A stretch of DNA of 64,000 bases from Rosellinia necatrix (taxonomy: Eukaryota; Ascomycota; Sordariomycetes; Xylariales; Xylariaceae), in NCBI GenBank assembly GCA_021209875.1, contig JAGYVD010000008.1, positions 867,501 to 931,500 on the forward strand, in the 5' to 3' direction. A program made the translations under genes and the position numbers. A model generated the notes under the pieces. That model saw nothing but the letters and a program-made list of their open reading frames with translations, did no database searches and was not told where the DNA came from. Positions 32,501 through 44,286 of this stretch are shown in pieces. Position 1 is the first letter of the stretch. Each line of letters opens with the position of its first letter.

Positions 32501-33333
32501 CATATAGCGAGGTTCGAGTCAGATTTTATAAACGTCATTTTATACGTCGTCCATCGTCCAACGTCTATGAAATGATCTTTTCTTCGAAGAGATACTTTGT
32601 CGTCTTTGAACCAAGTAGTGTCACAGACAACATCCGCAGTCCGATTCCATGTGTCCCTTTCATTCCACGAACTCCTTTCGACAGTGGGTTGCTTGTTCTG
32701 GCCTTTCCTGAACATGATTGGCGGGCTTTGTAGCGGAATAAGCACAGAGAATGCATGCTCATCTTCGTCAAGCACCACAAGATTCTTGAGGTTTGAAAAT
32801 AGGGTGCGTGCCCTATATTTAGACATGAAGCGAGAACCCTTGACAACGCAGAAAAAGGTGATCTCAAGACTTCGGTATTTTAGATCAACCAGAAAAATAA
32901 AATGATCTTTTGCCGTGTTCTCTCCTGTCGTGTTCTCTACGGTTTGCATTGCCACGAACCTTTTGGGCTGTGAAAGCAGACCGAACTGTATTCTCGAGGG
33001 TTCAATACTTAACCGTGCAGGATAAATACGGTTCCCAGGAGTTTGGACTCGCTCCGGGGTCCTCTGTGGCTGCAACACTGCCCTGATTCTGTACATCCGT
33101 CCATTAATGCCGATAGACATGCTATCATCCCAGCACGGCGTAGACGGAGGGGGTGAAAACCGAACAAGTGCTGCATCTCTCTTTGGTTCGAAGATTTCTA
33201 TATAGGCGACTTGGCCATATTTCTGGAAATGCGAATTCAAATGAGCTAATGTAACCGATGTGGGCAAGGACGAGATGCGGACTGTCAAATCTTCCCAGTC
33301 TTTCCAATCTGGCTTTATACCGAGTGATTGCAT
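29542..33333 (-). CDS. RNA-dependent RNA polymerase (Sad-1/RdRP family)
   Basis: Cellular RdRPs copy aberrant single-stranded RNA into double-stranded RNA for Dicer in quelling, meiotic silencing or heterochromatin pathways. A single intronless frame codes 1,263 residues. An RRM-like N-terminus (about residues 14-70: VRISSLPTSVTLAHLNSHFQ, YIEIFEP) resembles Neurospora SAD-1 and fission yeast Rdp1. The RdRP domain covers roughly residues 380-1000. Visible landmarks are RNNWCFTDGVGKISPTLAEY, FQFRLGGSKGLLVVWP, VVGRNPSLHPGDIRIVEAVD and the catalytic SGGDLDGDDFFIIWD (DxDGD, about residue 880). The C-terminus is acidic. No frameshift or missing catalytic Asp is seen, so it should be active. An upstream CT-rich leader with a GTT repeat precedes the ATG. 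Confidence 0.93.
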   Translation of the reverse strand: MQSLGIKPDWKDWEDLTVRISSLPTSVTLAHLNSHFQKYGQVAYIEIFEPKRDAALVRFSPPPSTPCWDDSMSIGINGRMYRIRAVLQPQRTPERVQTPGNRIYPARLSIEPSRIQFGLLSQPKRFVAMQTVENTTGENTAKDHFIFLVDLKYRSLEITFFCVVKGSRFMSKYRARTLFSNLKNLVVLDEDEHAFSVLIPLQSPPIMFRKGQNKQPTVERSSWNERDTWNRTADVVCDTTWFKDDKVSLRRKDHFIDVGRWTTYKMTFIKSDSNLAIWSTIKKALQDFNLLIHDIAADGFLTVSDSDSNSDFWNILDPAATAATGGNLALLAATEEINLPYDVRYQLEVCISQGYFDEINLGAEFLRELTNLSNTRKGNRDRAKDLLTYVAESYGPGTARDLRLYPKRFYNPMALFTDKRALNYYPELGAPLHCTWVRKVIVTPSTIYLSTPNPEPSNRVLRQYAQYSDRFLRVQFTDELMEGKIFSSPNSTQKNALFNRVFRTMTNGLEIAGRHFEFLAFGGSQFRENGAYFFSPTDHVTCDQIREWMGDLAHIRVPAKYAARLGQCFSTTRAFTNSPISQSIEEIDDITRNNWCFTDGVGKISPTLAEYVAKRFQLTTKSVPSAFQFRLGGSKGLLVVWPNLAFNQVSLRPSQKKFNAQSTLLEIIKPSQFSVATLNRQTITILSCLGVPDVAFLRLQQKQLTDYDKAMEDPAVAMRLLSRFVDENGITTTMAQMIDDGFMRTKEPFFMCLLQTWRAWSLRLLREKARIVVEKGAFVFGCIDETCTLRGHREPSDTPNAFKQELPQIFLQVPRPGAPAGGPNSYMVITGPCVVGRNPSLHPGDIRIVEAVDVPSLQHLRDVVVFPANGDRDIPSMCSGGDLDGDDFFIIWDSNLIPPERNHPPMTHEPAKPLELDRDVQPIDLIRFFVTYMKNDALSTIAHAHLAQSDQLPGGPKSPVCIELARLHSNAVDYPKSGQPAHPEASLRPKRWPHFMEKSGRSYHSGKVLGQLYDVVTKVKFHPDYHGVFDERILRRFDLKDEVLEKARIIKRQHDRALRKIMNQREIGTEFEVWGTFVLAKPRAGNEYKMQETMGPIMASHRERFKNACIRAAGSRDHHVLHPFIAAAYRVTWEEVQVARATGQQPMPFISFPWIFEQELGRIANLELLDYQLDSLPELSRGAWGHGEEVNEAEYERLLGLGAFDPALGHVEGKGIGNAVSREDSSLITEPTQMAQLEEEVVVLEEEAETGMDALEKLMHEVL

Positions 33334-33382
33334 TATGGTTTCCTGTACTCGGTACTCCAGGCTGGTTCTGATGTTCTTTCCC

Positions 33383-33405
33383 TTGTTGTTGTTGCCGTTG
33401 TTGTT

Positions 33406-33438
<33 letters not shown>

Positions 33439-33439
33439 A
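33383..33439. repeat. (GTT)n microsatellite in the RdRP upstream region
   Basis: About 18 GTT units occur with two interruptions, 50-106 bp upstream of the RdRP start codon, probably in the 5' leader. Confidence 0.9.
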
Positions 33440-34846
33440 TCGCTTCGCTGTCAACAAGCGCCCTCGAGGACCTTGGTATTGGCGTGGGTGGGCAGATATA
33501 AGCAATACTAGTCCCTCATGGCAAAAGAGCCAATTTTATGCTGCAGTCGGGGTATCTAGGAGGTTGCAAAGTTAGACGATGAATTGGACTAACCAGCTCA
33601 GTCGAGCGAGCTATGGGTTCGTTGACAGTGAAGACGATAGGGGAGATGAACAACGTGAGGAGATGGGTGAGTTAACAACATAGATATGCTAAGTAGATAC
33701 TCACTTAATGAGCTTGAAAGTAACGGGTATTGCCTACGTCTAGGTGCTCGGTGGGAGAGTGAGAGTTGCACGGCAGAGGTAGTAGGAGACTTGCTCAGTA
33801 GAGATAGCTAGGCAGACCAACTTTAGGAAGATAGATGGTGAATGTGAGCAAGAGACATGGATAGTACCCGTAGGTAGGTACCCAGGTAGGTCAATAAGTA
33901 CCTAGGGTAAGTCTAACAGATCAGAGGTCAGATTGTTGCACAGAGGACCCAAAGCGGGAAAGTATGCAGCGTCACTGCACCAAAGTTCAATGAACCAACT
34001 CTCATATGCAGGCAACTACCTACCTATGTAACCTGCCTGCCTTCTTTCAAAAGTCAGTTACCTAGGTACTTCCTTACTAGGTATCGTTAGATGCCTACCT
34101 ACCTACCTAGTAGGTAGGTAGGTACCTGGTAGAGATAGTCTCTGAGCATGAGAAGGTATCTGTGATATACATGAAGAGGCACCCATATGAAGGGACAAAC
34201 AGCAGAGATGCATCTGACATTTGTGGAACCCTGGGATAACAATAAATTATATTCACTCCCTTTTCCCGACCAAGGCAAGGTGGCTACAGACTAGCACATG
34301 TTAGCTCGGCCAAGTGAATAGACCAAAGCAAACAAAACCATAGGTAGGGGACAATAAAAACAAGCAATCAACCCACGCATGTATCAATCACACTTGCGGA
34401 TACTTGCATTCACTGGGCTCGGTATCTCGGATTGGCCCTAATGTTTCCACAGCATCTATTTCACCCATTTCTAACGCCATATCAACCCAAGCAGGAGCTC
34501 ATATCAACAAGCGTCTATGTACCCAACCTATGTGTGAGAGAGGCCACACCGCTGATCGTTCCGAAGGGCAGCTGTGAACCAACATTGGACAGCTTCTTAC
34601 CTTTTCCCCCACCTACTTGAAACGCCTTCACAAGGACAGAATCTATTCCAGAACTAGGCCAACAACATCAATGCACCGGACATGCTGGCTCCTGTGTAGT
34701 CAATAAAAAAAGTGCTTCTATCCATCCCGATTGTCTTGTATACTACACCCGGTTGTGACCTCTACCAACACGGTGCAGGCCCACGAGGTTGACCAGGATA
34801 GTCGGGAATCCTAAGCTTAACGGGCAACCCCTTACCCCTTCTTCTG
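33440..34846. other. RdRP promoter side and repeat-rich spacer
   Basis: No gene is seen. There are dense GGTAGGTACC and ACCTACCTAGG strings at 33875-33905 and 34015-34128, including a near-palindrome of CTACCTACCTACCTAGTAGG and its complement near 34094-34122. Confidence 0.5.
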
Positions 34847-36933
34847 CTAGCGAGGAACGTCAAAGATCTTGCCCGGGTTCATAATCCAGAGAGGATCAAG
34901 CGCGCCCTTGATTTGCTTCATGACAGCTACAGTATCGGGCCCGACCTCCCGAAGAAGCGACGCTTTCTTGCCCCATCCGATCGAGTGTTCCCCTGTACAA
35001 GTACCCTCCATATCCAGCGCCCTGTTGACCATGTTCTTCACGCATTTCTCAACCTTCTCTACCTCCTCTTTCTTAGTACGGTTGTAGATGATGCTCTCGT
35101 GGAAGTTGCCGTCACCGATGTGGCCCAGGATGGAGGCGAACAAGCCCATGTCGTCCATCTCTTTCTTGCTGATCTCGATGAGTTCAGCTAGGCGGCTGAA
35201 CGGCACGGCGACATCGGTGCTCCCTAGCGCCAGGGTCAGTCATCTCAACATTGTAGTTAATAGGGAAATACTCCGTGAAGGAGGGATCTGGGGAAGGAGA
35301 GAGTAGTGGTTTGGTCTGCGACGTACAAACTTCCTCGCCTTCCTTCCTCAAAGCCAACATGGACCATAGGACTTCCTTTCGCGCCGACCATAGGAGCTGC
35401 TGCTCGCGCTCATCCCTAGCGAACTCGAAGTTGCTTCCCTTGTTTGATTTCGTGATGCTCTTTACCCGGCTGATGTTATCCTGCACGCTCACCTTCGTCC
35501 CGGCGAACTTGAAGAACAACGTCGGAGCCTCTTTCCACACCCGGGGAGCCGTCGCACCTCCGAGATTGATCACCTTCATCTGCACTTCGTCCATGACCTC
35601 CATCGAAGCGATCGGGATGCCTGCCTGCATGATGCCCGCGGCGGCCGAGGCGGCATCATGGATGGTGGGGAAACTGACGACGGCTACCGACGTCTCTTCA
35701 GGCACGATGGCGAGTTTAAGGGTAGCTGTCCGCCCATTAGAATGGCTGGCTGGGGACCGGGAAGGAGATTGCACTCGCCTTCCGTGACTAGGCCAAGCGT
35801 GCCTTCGCTCCCTACGAAGATACCGTTGAGGTTATAGCCTGCCGAGCTTTTCCTTGGGCGTCGTCTCGTCTTGATGATTGTGCCGTCGGCCAGGACAACT
35901 GTGAGATTGATCACCCAATCCTTCATTGTGCCGTACCTGACCGCGTTGGTGCCTGAACAGTTCGTGCCAATCATGCCACCAATCTTGGCGCTCGGGCCTG
36001 TGTGTGTAGGCTGTGGTTAGTTCCTTTGTCCCTCTATCCTCATTCACTGAGATAATACGTGTCTCTCCACGGGCCTGTACGCACCGGGGTCGATGGGGAA
36101 GAAAAGCCCGCTGTCCATCTGACTGAGCTGTGCATTAAGATCCTGCCAGCCAATGCTTGGTTGGACGACAATGTCCATGTCGTCTTTATTAAACTGTACA
36201 ATTTTATTCTGTGCCCCAAATTAGCTTCTGTCACATTATCCTAGCTTGTGGGCTAAAAAAAAACCCCGGTCCTATCCTCACCATGTATGCAAAATCCACG
36301 CTGATACCTCCGTATGGAGCCGAGAAATGGCCTTCTAGACTAGAACCTCCAGAATATCCAATGATTGGAATATGGTATTTGTGGCATATGCGGGCAATGA
36401 CTGACACATGTTCCGTCGACCGTGGGTAAGCTACCGCTACAGGGAGACCATCTGGGTTAACAGTCGACCATTCCGAGTAGCCATGCGCATGTAGCTCATC
36501 CGGGTCAATGCTAATAATGTCTTCATCGCTACCGCCCTGCACTTTTATTTCGCGCCGTATCTCATCCAGTGCCTTGGCAGACAGTCAATTCATATTCTTT
36601 GGAAGAATGTTGGCATATATGCAACGTTGGCATGGATTTCTAGTCACTCACGAGTTCCATTTCCTTCGTAGAGGCATATCTAGGCCCGGGTGCCTTGTCA
36701 TCAAACACGGATGCCGTATTCTTCGGGGAACCATTGAACGCGAGAGAAGCAAGACCAAACCCCAAGATACCCGCAGACACTGCGAGAGCTAAAACTGAAC
36801 GGCTCGACCATAGCGAAGGGTGTCCGTGGTTCACCGTATTGGTAGCTCTACCAGAGGCTCTCCTCAGAGCGCCAAGGGGGACCGTACGCCGGCAACGGCC
36901 GATGAGACGCCGAGCGGCATGATTTGCCAGCAT
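34847..36933 (-). CDS. D-lactate dehydrogenase (cytochrome c), mitochondrial
   Basis: It oxidises D-lactate to pyruvate and passes electrons to cytochrome c; it is FAD-bound in the mitochondrial inner membrane/intermembrane space. Six exons (36652-36933, 36282-36572, 36085-36208, 35779-35997, 35327-35725, 34847-35223) join in phase to 563 residues. The N-terminus is Arg-rich without acidic residues (targeting peptide), then a membrane anchor [20 protein letters not shown] (about 47-66). The FAD-binding domain shows [53 protein letters not shown] and [12 protein letters not shown]. The cap/C-terminal domain shows [12 protein letters not shown] and [10 protein letters not shown]. Intron 4 (35726-35778) must start with GC (GAAG/GCGAGT): the nearby GT alternative introduces a stop, and the GC choice restores the conserved [12 protein letters not shown]. 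Yeast Dld1 is a similar size (587). Confidence 0.92.
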
Positions 36934-39900
36934 GACTTGGCTCAGAACTGAATTAATCTAAGACTTCGACCAAGACTGTGCCCCTAACCAGATAGTGATA
37001 GTAGGATAGAATAAAGACGTTTTCTCTCTTCAAACCGGAGAGGTTTTCTGTCAGTGTCAACCGAGAGCGGGGGGGAAGAGATGAGCTAGAAGAAGAAGAA
37101 AAAAAAGAATAATAAGAGAGACAGCTGAAAGCAACCTGACTACCGATTCACGTTTTTCCAACACAGACAAAGGTGATGTGCTGAAATAAAGACCGGACTA
37201 GAGTGCGAAGACCCAAAGGAAAATAATACCCGAAGGCCGTCTGCGAAGGTAAGTATGGTCTCCTTAGCGTAGAATAGGCTTTAAGATACTTATTCGGTCG
37301 CGGAGAGAAGAAAAGGCGGATGAAGACCAGTCAGATCCGGAAAACTGGGATCCGGTAGACGGGATCAGAATCCGTCTGCTATCTGAGGTACATATATGTA
37401 ATGGAACCCTAAGTCGGAAGATGTACTCTGTAGAAGACAGCTAGCCGATAGAGAGATATTCAATGTGACTGGTTGGATAGCATGACTGGTTTGATAGCAC
37501 GCCTTCTGGGTCTGGGTCTGGGTTGGGTGCTTAGGCCGCGCACAAATGGCCTGGGACGAAATCATCCCCTTCGGTTTCGTCACCGCGACCCAGACGAATA
37601 ACCCCGTGTGTGCCGGGGACACCTCGAGCTCGTGGGGGATGAGCTAGTCGCGGGTGCTTATGACCGGAAGTGGGACCAGGCAGACCGACTAACCCGTCGA
37701 GAGATGTGAGATGGGGCAAGCGGGTGGCACAGGGGACACAGGGGCAGAAGCCCGCGCGAGACCATCGTTCCGTTCATGGGACAATGAGCTGCATGATATG
37801 AAATCGAATAGTGCGGGAAGGGCGCGTGCGTAAGATGAGATCCGGTGACTAATGACGTGGCTGGCGTGAGATGAAAGCCTCTCTGGGTGAAGGAGGTCCC
37901 GATCTCTTGGTATATCGCGCGAAGACTAAGTGAGCTAAGCCTAGCTTATTCGCAGCTTGGCATGAAAACGTGGAAGTGCGGTATGGCAAGTGGCTGAAAA
38001 GAGCGGTTGCCATGATAATTATGATGAGAAGCAGCATAGAGACGCTGGGACGCCGCTCTGATGGCTGAGAATGAGTGAGACTCCCTGGCATAACCCGTCT
38101 TGTATCCTAGCTGAGGGCGGGATGTTGGCGGGCCTACACAATGCCAGATAGAGAAGATCGTCTCTAGGTGGTTAGTTATTCTTTCGCTGTCACTGGTTGT
38201 GTCCTTTTCTTTCTTTTCTTTCCCCACACCTCGTGTCGCCTTTCCCTTTTCCTTTTTCCTTTTTTTCATTTTCCATTTTCCATTTTTCTTCTTCTTCTTC
38301 TTCTTCTTTCTTATGATACCACTTCACGATACTCGCATATTGGAAGCGAGAGGGAGAGGCTGAAGAGGATGCAAGGGTAGAGACGAAAATGGGGGTCGTG
38401 GTTGGGGGTCAAACAAACCCCGAGGCTCAAGAGCCGTGAGGCGACCCAAACCCAGGTTAGCCCGGCCATGCGCAGGCCAAACAAGGGTCAAACCCTAAGA
38501 AAAGCAACAAAGCACCGATTGACTACAAGTAAGAACCAGTTAGTGAGAAATAGGGGCGGAGGCAAGAGTAGGAGAAACCCCCAGAGCGCAGGAGATGGTG
38601 CATTTGCGGTAGCCTGGGCATCTTGGGTAGCTTGGGTAGCCTCTGATCGGTGCGGTACCTACATACATTGCACATTGTTTTGCATTGTCGGCAACGGTGT
38701 TAACATGAAGCACACCGCAATCGTTTTTCAGCTTGCATGAAGCTGTAGAGGAGACAGGACAACTCCCGGATTAGCCATATCAACAATCGACAGCTGGGCG
38801 GTGCGAGCCAGAGGGTGGAATACCTGCCACGGCCTGGCCGAACCTCGAGGAGTCAGTTTCAGTATAAGGCAGGCTGCCGGCCGGCGCTACCACTCACTTG
38901 CCTACGTGCCTAATATCCACCATCGATTCTTACGTGAAGCCGAAAGAGGAAAGAGGGGTTCATACTGCCGATTCTAGGGGACCACAGAGGGGCAGAACAA
39001 GGTTGGTCGGGTTCCACACGGAATATGCTCGAGTTCCTATTTGACAGGATACCAACAATCCGAACCTTGGAACGTCGAGAAATACCTACCTAGGTACCTA
39101 ATAGTAGTATTAACGTCTAGTCTAGGTAGGTAGTGTAGCTACCCAGGCGCAGACCAGGCGTCGTTGGTCTCCGCTTCTTTTGACGCAATAGTACGGGGCA
39201 GATACGGGGCTAACAATGTATGAATAACAGGAGCGGCCGAGATTTGGTCTTTGGCCCAGGAAGGTTCCCACCCATCAGCCGGGTCCGAGATACTGGTAAC
39301 TCTCTCTTCGCTTCGCCCAGTCTGACCTGTTCGACATACCTACCATGCACCCACCCATCCATCCATCCATCCGTACAAACATATAAGATACATACGGGCA
39401 TACATACATACACGCTACGGGACGGGATCTACTGTGGGTGGTTAGTTAACTAACAAACGATCCACGACTTCGTCGCAGCCGAACATAACACCGGCCAGAA
39501 TATTGCGGGCCAGTTTCTCGAATTACCCCAGATTAAGAAACGCACAATGCCGGTACGTCATGAGGTACGTGACGGGCTGTTTGCTTGGCCATGGTGCACT
39601 TGTCTTGTTGAGACGGCCGTGGCCTCGAGATCCGGATCCGAGCGTCACTGTCGACGATGGCACTCTCCGTCACTTCTCGGAAGCCTCCTCGCAGACGACC
39701 TGTGCGCTCGATCGCCGTTTCCCATAACTACGCCCCCCATCGCCATCTACATCGGTACCTTTAGGCAAGTACTTCCGAGTACTATATACATCATTCATGC
39801 CTACTAGCTACTACCTACCTAGGTAGGTACCTGCCTACCTACCTCTCCTCACGTTTCTAACGGGACGCTAATAGACTGCACCAGATATGGTTATGTGCTA

Positions 39901-40840
39901 CCTTGGGCACCTAAACATTGAAGTGGGCATATCCCGGTATGCAGCTTGTCGCGTTGCTATTGTGCGTAGGCAGTTGAAGTAGGTAACTACCTACCCCGTG
40001 TAGATATCTAATACCTAAGGTAGGTAGGTAGGTAAGTAGCCTCCCTTAGCTTTGATATCGCGGCGAGGGCAACACTAAGTTAGTCGTGAACAGATGGCGA
40101 ACTAACCGAGGGATACTGGGTAAGTAGGTAGTGTAGTTAGCAACGCCGAGGCAGGTTAGCGAGGCTTAAGGAACAGCAAAAGCATCATGGTGTGAGTCTA
40201 GCTTAGGTTGGCAGTTTTGGCATGTCTATACTACATATAACCGAGTATCGCAATGCATGACATATAACCCGGTCTAGTCTGTTGGGCAGGGGGTGGGAAG
40301 TTGAAGCAGATTAACCTACCTAACCTACGGAAGGCATCCTACGGTAGACATCCTGGGCATGTCGGACATTCTATGGTAAGCGTTCATCCGTGCCGTTTTC
40401 CCACCGGTATGTATGGCATATCATGTCCTGCTCGATGAGCTGAAAAGAGTCGAGGGGCACTCGATGTCAGTATATAATTACCTTCGCATCAGGTACCAAT
40501 GCAGCCCGCAGGCACCCCTTCGGGCCTATGTATCTACTCGATACCAGGTACCGACACCAAGTCATACATTCATGCGCTTGCCTACCTGACCTGCCCTGCC
40601 TGCCTGACCTGCCTGCCTACTAGGTCTAGTAGGTACCGACATGGTCCGCCAAGTTCAGCCACGTGCGTAAGAGGGAGCTGAGTGCGATATATAGAGGTAT
40701 GCACGACTATATTACTAATCGGCAGTGTCCTCGCCCCCAGAGCATTCAGCTGACCAAGCCAGCCGAATAAGTAAGCCAGCCGAACAAGCAAGCCGAACAA
40801 GCAAGCCATGGCTGGGGTTTGAAGAGTAACAAGTAACATT

Positions 40841-40950
40841 GTAGTTTGTGGCTTGTGGTTTGTGGTTTGTGGTCTGTGATCTGTGATCTGTGGTCTGTGG
40901 TCTGTGGTCTATGGTCTGTGGTCTGTGGTCTGTGGTTTGTGGTTGGCCTG
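40841..40950. repeat. 7-bp TGTGGTC tandem repeat
   Basis: About 14 units of TGTGGTC or one-base variants (TGTGGTT, TGTGATC, TATGGTC) stand in a row, with strong G/T versus C/A strand asymmetry. Confidence 0.9.
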
Positions 40951-42119
40951 TGCTCTTGCTCTTAGCAGCCGACACATACACAGGTACGTGCCCATGTCTG
41001 CCTCCGTACCGACCCCTCTCTACGGAGTATTGTTCTCACATCGATGTTCATATGAAATGACGCCGAGTTTCCGGCCGGCCTCTCTCCGATTTCATTGATT
41101 TTTGCTGACCTATCTAGCTACGACTACAGCCGATGCAATGTGGAATGATGGGAACAGGGGTATAAGGGCCTGAGGAGCAGCAAGCCCACCTACACATATG
41201 ATATGCCCCCGTCGAATAGCCTGGGCTGCCACACGACATGTAATCATTGGGTCTGAATATCGCCCGTGGAAGATATACCCTGGGGCCGGTGAGGGAAAAG
41301 AAGGGTTGACCTCGACAAATCTTGCCCGCATGCGAGATTGGCCCCCCGGCTCGATCATTTGTCTCCAAAGGTGCCCGATCCGGACCTGTGCATGCATGCC
41401 GGTGCCGTGTCAGTCTGCGGTGTAATGACGATAACGACCGCAACACAGCCGCGCCAGGAATGTTTTTAATCATTCTTTTGGCCGTTCTGTGGCGATGCTT
41501 GACGTTGTACATGCTGGCTCCTTGATCATAGCGGATGCATTATTGTGGCCAGATGCTACAGGCTCACGCGGGTTGCGCCGTAGGGTAGTAGTTATTCGTG
41601 TGTATGTATGGTACATGTATACAGGTAGGGCATTGTTACAAGTCGTGGAAGTAGTGTGGTCGACTGGGGGCAGTAGGACATACATTCCAGGATCATCGCG
41701 ACCAGGCCAGGCACCAGGCACCGAAACTGCACTTATAGCGATCGGATTAGTTATTCAGATAGTCGATCTCTACATGAAAATCGAGCATCTCCGGAAATCT
41801 ACCGTTCAGCGTGGTACGCAACCACCGCTCCCGGGCTCTGATGGGCAAATGTTGAAACGGTGAAATTTCGCCCCAGCCGCCTTAGGCTGAGATATGTGCA
41901 CCATCCCAATCTAAAAATATCGATGAACACTCTATCGAACCGCTAGTACTTTGTATTTATGTCGTTCCGTTTCGCTACCGAAAACTTTCTCCGCATAGAG
42001 AAACACGCAAGCCTGGTAGGTAATTTAGAATACCAGCAGAAATTAGCCCAGAGAATTATCCAAGGTTCAACCATGATGGCCGCAACATTACCATCATCAT
42101 TAAATTGAACTACTGTACC

Positions 42120-42290
42120 CTCTATGAAAGGGGAAATAGAAAAAGAAAATCAAAAGAAGAAAGAGAAAACCATAAAATAATACAAAAGGGGGGCGGAGAA
42201 GGGGGAAAAAGAAAGCAAAGGGAGAGGGACCAAAAAAAAAAGGGGGAGAGAGAGAGAAAAGGGAAAGGGAATAAAAAGAAACTAAGCCTT
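42120..42290 (+). repeat. Purine-rich (A/G) tract
   Basis: For about 170 bp the plus strand is almost entirely A and G, with only a few pyrimidines, in GAAAA, GGGGG and GAGAGAGAGA blocks. It is non-coding as far as I can tell. Confidence 0.85.
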
Positions 42291-43147
42291 GGTAACCTAT
42301 GACTTATGAAATATCTCACTTATTCTACAAGCCTTTCCGATGCATATTGTTTCATCCTGCTCAAGCTACATGGTTATCCCCTCGAGCCTCACACCAATTA
42401 TTTTTTTCTTCTTGGAATGGAGTGGGTTCCGATAGGCGGTCAAGAGAGACGCGAGACGATATCCAAGATGTGTAGGTACGCCAAAGAGGACATGCATTGA
42501 TGCCGCGAGCTTGCTTGGTGGTTAGCTACCTGATGAGCCATCCCATACTTCACTGCATTACTACTCGACGAGTCCTACCCCTGAATAGCTTAAAGCCATA
42601 TATGCAAACCCGACATGTGCTTCATCGTGGAAGGGAGCTAGGTTTCGGCAGGGCCAAAGGACTCACCGCCGTTCTGCTAGCTATTATCCAGATGCGGAAA
42701 GCAATTCGCGAGGGACGCCTTGAAAAAGGGAATAATAGGCGCTCAGGTTCGTAGATGAGCTGAACCGTCTCAAGCGTGGCGTCAGGCTCAAGCTGCAAGC
42801 CTGTATAGACAAGTGGATAGCTTATTCGCAGATATGGACGGGCACACATGGGGGTGGGCTGCGCCTTCGTGAGACTGATCGCTAAGTAGACAGGCAGAAG
42901 ACAAATCATAAAACTGCGGCGATCCCAATAACTAGAGGGAGGCAGGCATGCATCAAGTATTCAAGAGGGAATCTTGGTCAATTAATTTCTCATTTCATCA
43001 TCGACCTGGACCGCGGGTATTCGCGGTTAAGTAAGCACACAGTGGATATGCCGTAGACTCCAATTCCCATGCGCAAAGACAAATCGTCAAACTCTTGCCC
43101 AGATGCCCCCTTTTATTTCACGTTTCGAGAGTTATAAAACGAACCGT

Positions 43148-44286
43148 TTAGTGGCCAGCCAGGGCCTGGGCCCGGCGGCGATCTCTCTCCTCAGCGATCG
43201 TCAGCTTGACACCCTTGCCCTTGGGTAGGGAGATCCAGGGCTTATCTGAGCCGATGACGAAGACGTTGTTCTCGCGGGTGGCGAAGGTGTTATCAATAGC
43301 ATCCTTGATATGGACGATGTTGAAACCACCATCGTGGCGTTCCCGGTGGGTTATAACACCGACACGGCCCATGTTACGACCACCAGTGATCGTGGCGATA
43401 GCGCCAGTGTCAAACTTGATATAGTCTGTGATTTTGCCGGTGGCGAGGTCAATCTTTACGGTGTCGTTGACCTTAATTAGAGGGTCGGGGTAGCGAATGC
43501 TGTAGCAGAGGGGATCATGTTAGCCGTCGAATAGTAGGGAATCACATACCAGCCATCGGTTCGAAGCTCGACAGGCACAACGCCAACGGAAGCGTCGCCA
43601 TCGCCGTCGTTGTCGTGTTGAAGGGTGGTTCAACCAAAGCTTGATCCAACGGCTGAATGATGTCTGACAGAACACTTACGTTCTCGCATCGTGCGTGACC
43701 AAGAATGGGATGCCGCCCTTGCCCAGTTGTACGCGCTTGACCTTGCCCAGCTTGTAGGCAGCCTCCTCTTCCTGGATACGGTGGACGGTGTATCGGCCCT
43801 TGATGTCGTAGATGAGACGGAAGTTCTCGCCCGTCTTCTCGAGGGTGATGACATCCATAAAGCCGGCCGGGTAGGTAGTGTCGGTGCGAACCTTGCCATC
43901 AACCTTGACGAGGCGCTGCATGAGGATGGCCCTCGTCTCGCGGTAGTTTAGGGCGTACTTCAGACGGTTACGGATGAAGATGATGAGGGGGAGGCATTCT
44001 CGCTGCTTGTGAGGACCGGGCGAGGCCTTCGGAGCGTAAGTACCCGAGAGCTTGTCGAGAAGCCAGTGGGAGGGGGCGCTCAGGCGCTTCTGATGCTTCT
44101 TCCTATGAAGCGGGAGCCGAGTTAGCACATTTCCTCATATAAGATCGTCTTTAGCGCCTAGCGTGGTTGTGTATGCATGCCTCTCGACGGGGTGAGGTTG
44201 ACCGACGCAGGGCGAGGTGTCGCAGCCGCCGTTTTATTATACGTTGTGATTATGGGAGGGGAATTAACTCACGGTCCTCGACCCAT
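43148..44286 (-). CDS. rps4: 40S ribosomal protein S4 (eS4)
   Basis: This is a small-subunit ribosomal protein. Exon 1 (44273-44286) encodes only MGRG and the first two bases of a proline codon. Exon 2 (43680-44102) and exon 3 (43148-43499) complete 262 residues, the normal length. Landmarks are [40 protein letters not shown] (S4-like RNA-binding region), [40 protein letters not shown] across intron 2, and [20 protein letters not shown] (KOW motif). Introns of 170 and 180 nt are both phase 2. The 14-nt first exon is found only through the conserved MGRGPKKHQKRL start. Confidence 0.95.

Larger units (their letters stand above)
36934..43147. other. 6.2-kb gene-poor spacer with simple repeats
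   Basis: I find no domain, splice pattern or RNA gene I can support on either strand. Content includes a CTT tract near 38288-38308, CATC units at 39353-39372, ACCT/AGGT palindromic stretches at 39087-39132, 39815-39845 and 40016-40036, a TGTGGTC repeat (40841-40950) and a purine-rich tract (42120-42290). The longest frames (about 140 codons) lack any recognisable motif. Confidence 0.5.

Noticed and set aside
40841..40950. Repeat array considered as CRISPR-like
   Set aside because: Seven-base units in direct tandem without spacers, in a eukaryote.
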